Positions 20,040 through 28,270 of a stretch of DNA of 64,000 nt are shown one piece after another. Within the stretch, counting starts at the first letter, position 1; each line of letters starts with the position of its first letter. The position numbers were made by a program, and so were the translations under genes. The notes under the pieces were generated by a model. The model was not told where the DNA came from, did no database searches, and worked only from the letters and a program-made list of their open reading frames with translations. The stretch is from Deltaproteobacteria bacterium. GTDB taxonomy: Bacteria > Myxococcota > Myxococcia > Myxococcales > Anaeromyxobacteraceae. The DNA lies in NCBI GenBank assembly GCA_016214955.1, contig JACRMN010000010.1:124001-188000 (forward strand), read 5' to 3'.

Positions 20040-20059
20040 AGTACCAAACCCAGGGTACT
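20040..20059. promoter_or_regulatory. Perfect 6-bp dyad, possible operator
   Basis: AGTACC, 8-base spacer, GGTACT in the low-GC part of the divergent gap. The size and spacing would suit a dimeric repressor. This is a pattern only; no regulator is identified. Confidence 0.3.
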
Positions 20060-20112
20060 CACGAACCGCAAAAAGTCGCAATTATCGTCCCCATCAGGGG
20101 TGACAGGACGCA

Positions 20113-20139
20113 GATCCTGCGGCGTCCTGCCGCAGGGTC
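20113..20139. promoter_or_regulatory. Hairpin upstream of the acuI-like gene
   Basis: GATCCTGCGGC and GCCGCAGGGTC pair over 11 bp (one G-T) around a 5-base loop, about 85 bases before the start codon. There is no T-tract, so it may be a leader structure rather than a terminator. Confidence 0.35.
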
Positions 20140-20224
20140 GCTCCGCAGGAGCAGCCCTCCGGGTTGAATCGCCGCCGCCTCTCTGCGACCCTTCGCGCTC
20201 CCCGCCTGCACACCGAGGTCGAGG

Positions 20225-21208
20225 ATGTTCCGAGCCATCTACATCGAGAAGACCGCTTCCGGCACCGAGGCCCGCGTGGCGAGCCTCGACGAGTCCCAGC
20301 TTCCGGAAGGCGACGTCGACGTCCGCGTCGCCTACTCGACCCTCAACTACAAGGACGGCCTGGCCATCACCGGCAAGTCCCCGGTGGTCAGGAAGTTCCC
20401 CATGGTGGCCGGCATCGACCTGGCCGGCGCCGTGGAGGCGAGCCGCTCGCCCGACTTCAAGCCCGGCGACGCGGTGGTGGTGACCGGCTCGGGCCTGGGC
20501 GAGCTGCACTTCGGAGGCCTGGCTCAGAAGGCCCGCGTCCCCGCCGGCTGGGTGGTGCCCATCCCCGCCCCCCTCACCGCGCGCCACGCGGCCGCCATCG
20601 GCACGGCCGGATTCACCGCCATGCTCTCGGTGCTGGCACTGGAGCGCCACGGCGTGACCCCGGAGCAGGGCGAGGTGCTCGTCACCGGCGCCGGAGGCGG
20701 GGTGGGCGGCGTGGCCGTGGCCCTGCTGGCGAGGCGCGGCTTCCAGGTGGTGGCCTCCACCGGCAGGCCGGGCGAGGCCGCCTACCTGAAGGCCCTGGGC
20801 GCCGCCGAGATCATCGACCGGGCCACCCTCTCCGCGCCGGGCAAGCCGCTGGGCCGCGAGCGCTGGGCGGGCGTCATCGACTCGGTGGGCAGCCACACGC
20901 TGGCCAACGCCTGCGCCGCCACCAAGGTGCACGGCGCGGTGGCGGCCTGCGGCCTGGCCCAGGGAATGGACTTCCCGGCCACCGTGGCTCCCTTCATCCT
21001 CCGCGGCGTCTGCCTCTACGGCATCGACAGCGTCGCCTGCCCGGGGCCGCTGCGCCGCCAGGCCTGGGCCCGGCTGGCCACCGACCTCGACCTCGCCCGG
21101 CTCGAGTCCATGGTCCGGGTCATCCCGCTTGCCGAGAGCCTCCCGGCCGCCGCCGACCTGCTCGCCGGCAAGGTGCGCGGCCGGCTGGTCGTCGACGTCA
21201 ACGCCTGA
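20225..21208 (+). CDS. acuI: Acrylyl-CoA reductase / YhdH-type quinone oxidoreductase
   Basis: 327 residues of the zinc-free medium-chain reductase family. It shows [25 protein letters not shown] and the NADPH-binding loop [19 protein letters not shown]. These features match YhdH/AcuI, which reduces acryloyl-CoA to propionyl-CoA with NADPH. The ribosome site GAGGTCGAGG lies just before ATG. Length is normal for AcuI. Other enoyl reductase roles are possible; no DMSP or propionate genes are next to it. Confidence 0.85.
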   Translation: MFRAIYIEKTASGTEARVASLDESQLPEGDVDVRVAYSTLNYKDGLAITGKSPVVRKFPMVAGIDLAGAVEASRSPDFKPGDAVVVTGSGLGELHFGGLAQKARVPAGWVVPIPAPLTARHAAAIGTAGFTAMLSVLALERHGVTPEQGEVLVTGAGGGVGGVAVALLARRGFQVVASTGRPGEAAYLKALGAAEIIDRATLSAPGKPLGRERWAGVIDSVGSHTLANACAATKVHGAVAACGLAQGMDFPATVAPFILRGVCLYGIDSVACPGPLRRQAWARLATDLDLARLESMVRVIPLAESLPAAADLLAGKVRGRLVVDVNA

Positions 21209-21219
21209 CGGGTGACGCG

Positions 21220-21594
21220 GTGGAGGACCCGTCCCGGCGCGAGGCGGCGCGGCGCGCCGTGCGGCTCCCCGCCGAGGCGCTCCTCGCCGAGTGCCGCGAG
21301 GAGTTCTTCGTGGGCGGCGGCCCGGGGGGCCAGCACCGCAACAAGACCGCCTCGGCAGTGCGGCTCCTCCACCTCCCCACCGGCATCCTGGTCACCGCCA
21401 CCGAGCGCCGCAGCCAGGCCCAGAACCGGAATGCGGCGCTGCAGCGGCTGCGGGAGCGGCTCGCCGCCCTCTCCTTCGTGCCCAAGGTGCGCCGGCCCAC
21501 CCGCGCCACGCGGGGCTCGCAGGAGCGGCGGCTGGCGGAGAAGCGCGTGCGGTCCCGCACCAAGGCCGGGCGGCGCGGCGACCACGGCGACTAG
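21220..21594 (+). CDS. Short GGQ release-factor-domain protein
   Basis: 124 residues consisting of an RF-1 domain with GGGPGGQHRNKTASAVRL; the GGQ reaches the peptidyl-transferase centre and hydrolyses peptidyl-tRNA. A basic C-terminal tail (RRLAEKRVRSRTKAGRRG) resembles the ribosome-rescue factor ArfB, which uses such a tail to sense empty mRNA channels. There is no codon-recognition domain, so it is not RF1 or RF2. GTG at 21220, 11 bases after acuI, is the best start in frame. ArfB versus another short RF-like family is not settled. Confidence 0.78.
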   Translation: MEDPSRREAARRAVRLPAEALLAECREEFFVGGGPGGQHRNKTASAVRLLHLPTGILVTATERRSQAQNRNAALQRLRERLAALSFVPKVRRPTRATRGSQERRLAEKRVRSRTKAGRRGDHGD

Positions 21595-21603
21595 CACCTG
21601 CTC

Positions 21604-21631
21604 GAGCGGCGGCCGGAGCCGCCGCCCGCTC
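21604..21631. terminator. Hairpin between convergent genes
   Basis: GGCGGC-CGGA-GCCGCC with flanking AGC/GCT pairing across one bulge, in the 43-base gap between two convergent stops. No T-tract; possibly a bidirectional terminator. Confidence 0.35.
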
Positions 21632-21637
21632 TGGGCG

Positions 21638-23776
21638 CTAGCTCGGGCCGAACGGCCACGAGCGGTAATAGCGCGCCGCCGCCAGCGCCGCTGCCACCAG
21701 GAGCAGGAGCAGCGTCACCATGCGGCGCCGCGCCCGGGCGTCCTTGTCCTCGAAGGGGTCCTCGAGCGAACGCGTGGCGCCGCGCGGCAGGACCGCGCGC
21801 CCGGTGAGGGCGGTGCCGAGCGGCAGGTTCACCCGGACGCGGCCGTTGACGGCCCAGCCGGTGGCGTCGAGCACCGGGCCGAGCGTGCGCTGGCGCAGCT
21901 TGAGCGCGGCGATGAGCATCGAAGGGCCGGAGACGACCATCACCGCCCCGAAGACCGCCGCCACCTTGGCCCACCAGGGCTGGAGAGCCATGAAGCCCGA
22001 GACGAACCCGCCGAAGACGGCGCCCAGGGCGCCGGCGCCCACGCCCAGGGCGGCGATGATCCCGACCATCCTGCCCACGTCGACCGGCTCGGCCTTGGGC
22101 GGGGGGACCCGGGCGCCGGTCACCGCGTCCGTCGCGCCGGCGGCCGCGCTGGCCAGCTTGGCGTCGGACTCCTTCTCCTTGGCGGCGGCGAACTTCCCCA
22201 CCTGCTCCTCGATCATCCGCAGCACCTTCTTGTAGGGCGAGAGGAAGGCCTGGCGGATGGAGATGGGGTTCTCGACGATGCGGGTGATGGTGGCGTCCCA
22301 GTCCCGCCCCTTGCGATCGTAGAAGATGCCGTTGCGCCCGGCGCGCAGGAAGTCGGAGTCACCCTGGGTGAAGGCGGCGACGATCTTCATGGCCTCGCCG
22401 CCCGGCCGGCGCAGGTCGCAGTAGGCCAGGTACATGCGGGAGAGGCCGGCCAGCGCCGCGTGGGCGGCCGGGTCCTCCACCTTGATGCAGAGGTCGCAGC
22501 TGCGCCCGTCGAGGTACAGGGTCCCGGCCTGAAAGATGGCCGGCACCCTGGGGTCGTAGAAGTCGGCGAAGGAGACGAAGTTGCGCAGCAGGGTGTGCAG
22601 GTCGCGGTGGTAACGGACCATGCGTTCCACCTCGGCCACGGCGCCGGCCTCGGCCTCCACCGCCTTGTCCCTGGCGAGGAGCGCCTCGACCGCCGCCTTG
22701 CCGCCGCCCGCCAGGAGCGCGCGCACCCGGGCGATGCCCAGCTTCTCGACGCTGGCGCCCTTCTTCTCGCCCATCCAGGCGGCGTGAGGCGCGAGCCTGG
22801 CCTGCAGCTCCGCCCACTCCGCGGCGGTGATGGCGCTCTTGCCCCCCAGCGCCCTGGCCAGCGCGGCGACGCGCCCGGCCCAGGCCGGGTTGACGCCGTC
22901 GCCCAGGGGCAGGGCCCGGCCGGCCTCGACCCGGGCGATCGGGAAGGAGGCCACGTCGCTGCCGGAGGCCGACAGGTCCCGCGAGGCCAGGGCCGCCAGC
23001 TCGGCGTCGGCCCGGTTGAGGAGCACGCCGCGCGGGTCCATCGCCGCCAGGCGGCAGCGGGTGAAGAAGTCGTCCACCTTGGCCTCGAGGGCCGACACCG
23101 CCGCATGGACCGCGCCCGTGTCGGGGCCGAGGGGCAGCAGCGCCGGCGCCTCGCCCCGGCGGGCCCACTCGTCGAAGGCCGCCAGCTCGGCGAAGAAGGC
23201 GTCGAGCCGCTTCGCGTCGATGCCGGGGCGGCCGCTCCGGTCCGGCTCGGACCCGGCGCAGGCCACCGCGTCGGCGATGACCTGGCGGGTCTCGGCGTCG
23301 TCGCCGGCCGCCTCGGGCGGCACGATGCCGTCGCCGTTGAAGTCGCTGCCCTCCCAGACGCCGGAGAGGTCCGCCACGTCGGCCGGGAGCACCTCGGTGG
23401 CGTCCGGCTTCCGGGCGACGGCCAGGATGCGCTTCGCCGCCTGGAGGAGCGCCTTGCCCTCGGGCCGGGTGTCGTCGATGGCCGAGAGCGGCAGCGCCTC
23501 CTTGCCGGCGAGGAGCGCGCCCAGGTCCTTCAGCCGGGCGTCGCACCACTTCACCGCGGCGATGATCTCGGGGGCGCGGACGCGCGCGTCCTTGTCGAGG
23601 TCGAGCAGCTCGAGCGTGCGGGCGTCGAGCTCGAGCCCGCGGGTCGGGCAGGAGAGCGCCACCCAGAGCTTCTGATCCAGCGCCTCCAGGTTGCGGAGAT
23701 CGGCGGCGGTCTGCAGCGCCACCTGATCGAGCCCACCCACGCGGTGGAACATCCAGCGGTGCGTCGTCTCGGCCAT
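21638..23776 (-). CDS. Large membrane protein of unknown function with EF-hand-like loops
   Basis: 712 residues, no family recognised. Two calcium-loop-like motifs occur in the N-terminal part: LDLDKDARVRAPEI (about 58-71) and DFNGDGIVPPE (about 144-154). A long soluble region follows (with YHRDLHTLLRNFVSFADFYDP and RSCDLCIKVED), then membrane segments near the C-terminus (IIAALGVGAGALGAVFGGFV, VAAVFGAVMVVSGPSMLIAA, VTLLLLLVAAALAAA). There is no signal peptide, so most of the protein is probably cytoplasmic. It stands alone, convergent with the GGQ gene. No catalytic motif is visible. Confidence 0.8.
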   Translation of the reverse strand: MAETTHRWMFHRVGGLDQVALQTAADLRNLEALDQKLWVALSCPTRGLELDARTLELLDLDKDARVRAPEIIAAVKWCDARLKDLGALLAGKEALPLSAIDDTRPEGKALLQAAKRILAVARKPDATEVLPADVADLSGVWEGSDFNGDGIVPPEAAGDDAETRQVIADAVACAGSEPDRSGRPGIDAKRLDAFFAELAAFDEWARRGEAPALLPLGPDTGAVHAAVSALEAKVDDFFTRCRLAAMDPRGVLLNRADAELAALASRDLSASGSDVASFPIARVEAGRALPLGDGVNPAWAGRVAALARALGGKSAITAAEWAELQARLAPHAAWMGEKKGASVEKLGIARVRALLAGGGKAAVEALLARDKAVEAEAGAVAEVERMVRYHRDLHTLLRNFVSFADFYDPRVPAIFQAGTLYLDGRSCDLCIKVEDPAAHAALAGLSRMYLAYCDLRRPGGEAMKIVAAFTQGDSDFLRAGRNGIFYDRKGRDWDATITRIVENPISIRQAFLSPYKKVLRMIEEQVGKFAAAKEKESDAKLASAAAGATDAVTGARVPPPKAEPVDVGRMVGIIAALGVGAGALGAVFGGFVSGFMALQPWWAKVAAVFGAVMVVSGPSMLIAALKLRQRTLGPVLDATGWAVNGRVRVNLPLGTALTGRAVLPRGATRSLEDPFEDKDARARRRMVTLLLLLVAAALAAARYYRSWPFGPS

Positions 23777-23976
23777 GTGCCCCCCCTCGGGCGTCCGCGC
23801 CTTTCGTTCACTCCTCGAGAACCTCGCTCGTCGGTTTCGCGCCCTCTGTTATCAGGCCCTTGCCAGGTGCGCACGCCCGGAGTGCAGAGTCCCGGACGGG
23901 GCGTGCGATGGGATGCGGCGGGCTTGACCCGGATTCTCCCGCCCGGCGGGGTCCGCCGTTGCGCACCCTCCCCCGG

Positions 23977-26532
23977 GTGGTACGGTGGATCGGTTTGGGC
24001 GCGTCGAGGAGAGTGCCCGCTGCGGCGCTGCTCGCTCTGCTGGCGCTGTCGGCCGCGGGCCAGGAGACGGGGGGCGGCGAGGCTCGGCCCGCCGCGGCCT
24101 CCCGCATCCCCCTCTCCCAGCATGTTCACGATCGGTGGACCCAGCGCGACGGGCTCCCCCACAACGTCGTCGAGACCGTGCTCGTCTCGCGGAGCGGCTA
24201 CCTGTGGCTGGGCACGCAGGAGGGGCTGGTCCGCTTCGACGGCGCGCGGTTCGCGGTCGTCGACCGCGCCGCCAGCGCCGGCCTCGCCGGCGACCAGATC
24301 CAGGCCCTCTGCGAGGACGCGGCCGGCGACCTGTGGATCGGCACCTCCGCGGGCCTTTCCCGGCTGCGCCGCGGCACCTTCGAGCAGGTGGCCACGGGCG
24401 GCCCGCCCGCCGAGGCCGTCCACCTCATCGTCCGCGACGGCGACGACCTCTGGGCCTCCGCCGCCACCGGCCTGCGGCGCTACCGGGCCGGCGCCTGGAC
24501 CGCCGTCGGGCCGGCCTGGACCACGCTGGAGCAGCGGGTGTCCGCGCTCGCCCCGGCGCGCGGCGGCGGCGTGTGGCTGGGCGGAATGGGCTGGATCGGA
24601 CGGATGCGGGACGGCGTGACCGAGCCCCTCCCGGCCGGACTCCCGCCGTCGGAGCGGGTGAGCGCGCTCCTCGAGGACGCGGGCGGAACCCTGTGGGCCG
24701 GGACCTCGCGCGGGCTGGCGCGACGCGCGCCGGGAGCGGCGGCCTTCACGCAGGTGCGGGGCATCGACGCGGTGGAGATCCGGTCGCTGACCTCGGCCCA
24801 CGACCGCGAGGTCTGGGCCTCCACCTCCTCGGGCCTCCTCCGCGTGGCCGGCGACGAGGTGGAGCCGGTCCCGGGCCTCATCGGCTCCGTCAACGGCGCC
24901 CTGGTGGATGCCGATGGCTCGATCTGGTTCGGGACCGGCACCGACGGCCTCCACCGCCTGCGGCTGGGGACGGTCCGCACCCTCTCGCCGGCCGAGGGGC
25001 TCTCCTCCCGGGCGGTGTGGGCGGTGGCGGCCAGTGCCGACGGCTCGGTCCTGGTGGCGGGTGACAGCGGCCTCGACCGCGTCACCGGCGACCGCCCGAC
25101 GCCGGTGCTCCCGGAGGTGCTGGCCGGGCTCGGGCTGACGGGCCTGCTCGAGGACCGCGCCGGGCAGCTCTGGATCGGCACCGACACCCGCGGCGTGCTG
25201 CGGGCCGGCCGGGGCGGCGTTCGCTGGTACGGGGCGGCCGAGGGGCTCACGAGCCAGCCGCGCGCCCTGCTCCAGGACGCGGCCGGCAGCGTCTGGGTGG
25301 GCGCCAGGGACGGGCTCTACCGGTTGCGCGGCGAGCGCTTCGAGCTGCTGGCCGCCTCTCCCGGCCCGGTGAGCGCCCTGCTGGAGGGGCCCGCGGGCGC
25401 GCTCTGGGTGGGCACCAGCGTGGGGCTGCTGCGCCGCGAGGGCAGCAGGCTGGAGCCCATCCCGCTCGCCGCGGCGGGGGAGCCCGTGGACGTGACCGCA
25501 CTGCTCCTCGATCCCGACGGGACGCTCTGGGTGGGCACGGTCGGCTCGGGGCTCTGGGTCCTGCGCGACGGCCGGGCGCGGCGCCTGACGCGCCGCGAGG
25601 GGCTCCACGAGAACACCGTCTTCGCCGTCGCCGACGACGGGCGCGGCCACCTCTGGCTCTCGGGCAACCACGGGCTCACCCGGGTGGCGCGCGCCGACGT
25701 CGAGCACGTGGTGGCGGGCGCCGTCGCGACCCTGGCGGCCTCGGCGCTGGGGCGCGGCGACGGCATGCTGGAGTCGGAGTGCAGCGGCGGCGTCCAGCCG
25801 TCGTCGGCGCGCTCGGCCGACGGGCGGCTCTGGTTCCCCACCATCAACGGCGTGGTGGTGGTCGATCCGGCGCGGGTGCTGCCCACCCCCGAGCCGCCGC
25901 GCCTGGTCTTCGAGGAGGTGATCGTGGACGGCGCGCGCCAGCCGCTCGAGGCGTCGCTGCTCCTGCCGCCGGGCACCCGCCGCGTCGAGATCCGCTACAC
26001 CGCGGCCGCGCTGGCCGGCGCCGACCGGGTGCGCTTCCGCCACCGTCTCCTGGGCATCGACCCCACCTTCGTGGACGTCGGCAGCGAGCGGGCCGTCCAC
26101 TATGCCGGCCTCGGGCCCGGTCGCTACCTCTTCGAGCTCTCGGCCGCCAACGCGAGCGGCGTGTGGAGCGCCGCCCCGGCCACCCTCTCCTTCGAGATCG
26201 CGCCGCGCTTCTGGCAGACGAACGGCTTCGCCGCCCTGGTCGTCGTCGCCCTCGCCCTCCTGGGCTTCGTGGTCGTGCAGCTCCGCACCCGCCAGCTGCG
26301 CGCGCAGCAGCTCGCCCTGGCGCACCGGGTGGAGGAGGAGGCGGCCAAGGTGAAGGCGCTGACCGGCCTGGTCCCGGTCTGCGCCTGGTGCAGGCGCATC
26401 AGGGACCAGGAGGGCTCGTGGCTGTCCCTCGAGCGCTTCATCTCCCGCAGCCAGAAGGCGGAGGTGACGCACGCCCTCTGTCCCGACTGCTTCCGGAAGC
26501 AGGAGGAGGGGTTCCCCGGGGAGCCGCCGTAG
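23977..26532 (+). CDS. Propeller-type sensor without a kinase domain, CxxC-CxxC C-terminus
   Basis: 851 residues from GTG 23977, chosen so that a signal peptide (VPAAALLALLALSAAG) is N-terminal; ATG 23908 is an alternative. At least ten two-component-regulator propeller repeats follow (motif LWIGTSAGLSRL), then a Y_Y_Y domain (about 660-730), one membrane helix (FAALVVVALALLGFVVVQL) and a short coiled coil. The protein then ends with LVPVCAWCRRIRDQEG ... HALCPDCFRK, a four-Cys module found at the ends of various bacterial signalling proteins. The histidine kinase or GGDEF output normally fused to this architecture is absent. It may pass its signal through a partner or through a metal-bound C-terminus. 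Confidence 0.85.
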   Translation: MVRWIGLGASRRVPAAALLALLALSAAGQETGGGEARPAAASRIPLSQHVHDRWTQRDGLPHNVVETVLVSRSGYLWLGTQEGLVRFDGARFAVVDRAASAGLAGDQIQALCEDAAGDLWIGTSAGLSRLRRGTFEQVATGGPPAEAVHLIVRDGDDLWASAATGLRRYRAGAWTAVGPAWTTLEQRVSALAPARGGGVWLGGMGWIGRMRDGVTEPLPAGLPPSERVSALLEDAGGTLWAGTSRGLARRAPGAAAFTQVRGIDAVEIRSLTSAHDREVWASTSSGLLRVAGDEVEPVPGLIGSVNGALVDADGSIWFGTGTDGLHRLRLGTVRTLSPAEGLSSRAVWAVAASADGSVLVAGDSGLDRVTGDRPTPVLPEVLAGLGLTGLLEDRAGQLWIGTDTRGVLRAGRGGVRWYGAAEGLTSQPRALLQDAAGSVWVGARDGLYRLRGERFELLAASPGPVSALLEGPAGALWVGTSVGLLRREGSRLEPIPLAAAGEPVDVTALLLDPDGTLWVGTVGSGLWVLRDGRARRLTRREGLHENTVFAVADDGRGHLWLSGNHGLTRVARADVEHVVAGAVATLAASALGRGDGMLESECSGGVQPSSARSADGRLWFPTINGVVVVDPARVLPTPEPPRLVFEEVIVDGARQPLEASLLLPPGTRRVEIRYTAAALAGADRVRFRHRLLGIDPTFVDVGSERAVHYAGLGPGRYLFELSAANASGVWSAAPATLSFEIAPRFWQTNGFAALVVVALALLGFVVVQLRTRQLRAQQLALAHRVEEEAAKVKALTGLVPVCAWCRRIRDQEGSWLSLERFISRSQKAEVTHALCPDCFRKQEEGFPGEPP

Positions 26533-26594
26533 GGCCCGGGGCGGCGCGGCCGGTCGGGCCCGATCGCCCAGCGCCGCCCGCGCGCGAGGCGCCC

Positions 26595-27239
26595 TCAGCG
26601 CGACGCCGGCCGGTGGCGCGGGCTGCGGCGCGGCCCGCGGGCGCAGGAGAGCTGCCGCTCCACCACTTCCCGGAAGCGCGTCCGCATGGGCTCGAAGCGG
26701 GCCGGGTCGCCCTCCAGCGCCCCCAGCGCCTGCGCCACCGCCTCGATGGTGGGGAGGTGCTCGGGGCCGGGCTCGCGCCGCAGCTCGCCGTAGCCGCTCG
26801 GCAGGTCGGGCTGCACCGCCAGGCGCGGCAGCGCCGCCAGGAAGGGGTTGTCGCGGAGCATCCGCTCCGCCTGGAGCCAGGTCCCGTCGATCACCAGGAG
26901 CGCCGGGGGCGGGGCCGCGGCTGCCGCCGCGGCGGGCGTGGCGCCGGGCCCGGGGTAGAGGAGCGCCGCACCGGGCTCGGCGGCGACCTCGCGCACGCGC
27001 GGGTGGTCGCCGAAGCGGACGCCGCGGTGCAGCTCGGCGCTGGCCAGCGCCAGCCGGGTCATGAAGGCGCTGCAGATGGCGAGCCGCGCCTCGCGGGGGT
27101 GCTGCAGGATCACCACCCGCGTGCGCGCCTGGAGCGGCTCGCCCGGCAGGCAGAGGCAGAAGGCGCTCGGGCGCAGGCAGCGCGGGCAGGTGGGGCGCAC
27201 GGGGCGACGGAGGAAAGCACCTCCGCCGCCCGGCCGCAA
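26595..27239 (-). CDS. DTW-domain tRNA-uridine aminocarboxypropyltransferase-like protein
   Basis: 214 residues. An N-terminal CPRCLRPSAFCLC knuckle, VVILQHPREARL, and the signature VIDGTWLQAERMLRDNP, as in the DTW family. E. coli members TapT/TuaA make acp3U in tRNA from SAM. The start is uncertain: TTG at 27239, or GTG at 27200, which removes 13 residues and still keeps the CPRC knuckle. An alanine-rich insertion (about residues 100-110) is not conserved in the family as I know it. Confidence 0.8.
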   Translation of the reverse strand: MRPGGGGAFLRRPVRPTCPRCLRPSAFCLCLPGEPLQARTRVVILQHPREARLAICSAFMTRLALASAELHRGVRFGDHPRVREVAAEPGAALLYPGPGATPAAAAAAAPPPALLVIDGTWLQAERMLRDNPFLAALPRLAVQPDLPSGYGELRREPGPEHLPTIEAVAQALGALEGDPARFEPMRTRFREVVERQLSCARGPRRSPRHRPASR

Positions 27240-27332
27240 CGGCGCCCGAAGGTGCGCCCTTGCGCCGGCGCCCCTCCCCTGTCAGGTTGCGCTCACGAAA
27301 CGGGCCTGGACTGGCCCGCAGGAGCTTCCCTC

Positions 27333-28100
27333 ATGAAGCGCGAGCCGCTCGACCAGCGCATCGCCCTGTTCATCGACTTCGAGAACCTCGTCACCCGCAC
27401 CGGCCTGGAGGCCGCCACCTTCGACCTGCAGCCGGCGCTCGACACCCTGCTGGAGAAGGGCAAGGTGGTCTTCCGGCGGGCCTACGCCGACTGGACTCGC
27501 TTCCCCGAGGCCACGCAGCGGCTCCACGACAAGGGCGTGGAGCTGGTGGACGTGCCCCCCTCGACCCGCGCCGGCAAGAACGGCGCCGACGTGCGGCTGG
27601 TGATCGACGCCCTGGAGCTCGCCTACCTGCGCGAGCACATCGACACCTTCGTGCTGGCCTCGGGCGACTCCGACTTCTGCCCGCTGGCCTACAAGCTCCG
27701 CGAGAACGACCGGACCGTGATCGGCATGGCGGTGAAGGAGTCCACCAGCCCGCTCTTCGTCAAGGCCTGCGACGAGTTCATCTACCTGCGCGCCGGCGGC
27801 AGCCGGAGGCGCGAGGCCCCCGGCAAGGAGCGCGGCGGCGGCGAGAAGGCCAAGGAGAAGGTCATCCCCGAGGTGGCGCGCGAGTCGCTCGCCGCCATCC
27901 TGGCCCGCTCCACCGCTCCGGTGAACCCCTCGGCCATCAAGGCGGCCATCGTCCGCCGCGAGCCCGACTTCGACGAGCGCGACCACGGCTTCTCCACCTT
28001 CTCGCGCCTCCTCGAGGCGCTGGAGAAGGAGGGGCTGTGCCGCCGCGAGCAGGGGGCCAAGGGGCAGTGGTACGTGCTTCCGGCGGAGCCTGCGGCCTAG
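27333..28100 (+). CDS. NYN-domain ribonuclease-like protein with C-terminal LOTUS-like domain
   Basis: 255 residues. The PIN-like NYN domain (1-155) holds the acidic residues of the active site in LFIDFEN, KNGADVRLVIDAL and LASGDSDFCPLAYKLRE. A charged Lys/Glu/Gly linker follows, then a winged-helix region (about 175-250) resembling OST-HTH/LOTUS. NYN-LOTUS proteins (LabA, MARF1-like) act on RNA. ATG at 27333 follows AGGAGCT. It is divergent from the DTW gene and stands alone. Confidence 0.87.
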   Translation: MKREPLDQRIALFIDFENLVTRTGLEAATFDLQPALDTLLEKGKVVFRRAYADWTRFPEATQRLHDKGVELVDVPPSTRAGKNGADVRLVIDALELAYLREHIDTFVLASGDSDFCPLAYKLRENDRTVIGMAVKESTSPLFVKACDEFIYLRAGGSRRREAPGKERGGGEKAKEKVIPEVARESLAAILARSTAPVNPSAIKAAIVRREPDFDERDHGFSTFSRLLEALEKEGLCRREQGAKGQWYVLPAEPAA

Positions 28101-28153
28101 GGATGGTCCGCTGCGGCGCCTGGTCCGTGCGGCGGGGCCCCGCAGGGCGCCCT

Positions 28154-28190
28154 GGAGTGCGGTCCCACCCCGCGGAGTGCAGTCCCACCC
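28154..28190. repeat. Two tandem copies of GGAGTGCRGTCCCACCC
   Basis: 17-base direct repeats at 28154-28170 and 28174-28190, spaced exactly 20 bases apart (about two helix turns), 80-117 bases upstream of the binding protein start. They lie in an intergenic region, so this could be a two-site regulator-binding element. Confidence 0.45.
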
Positions 28191-28270
28191 GCGGCAATTC
28201 TCTCTGCAGGCCGCTGTTCGCGGCGCCCGGACCGTGACAGCATGATGGGCCACCGCCGCGGAACGACGCC

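Larger units (their letters stand above)
19906..20224. other. 319-base gene-free gap, divergent regulatory region
   Basis: Gap between the small membrane protein gene (minus) and the acrylyl-CoA reductase gene (plus). It includes the lowest-GC stretch nearby (about 19970-20095), consistent with promoters. It holds a dyad at 20040-20059 and a strong hairpin at 20113-20139, both listed. No small ORF or RNA gene was recognised. Confidence 0.6.
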
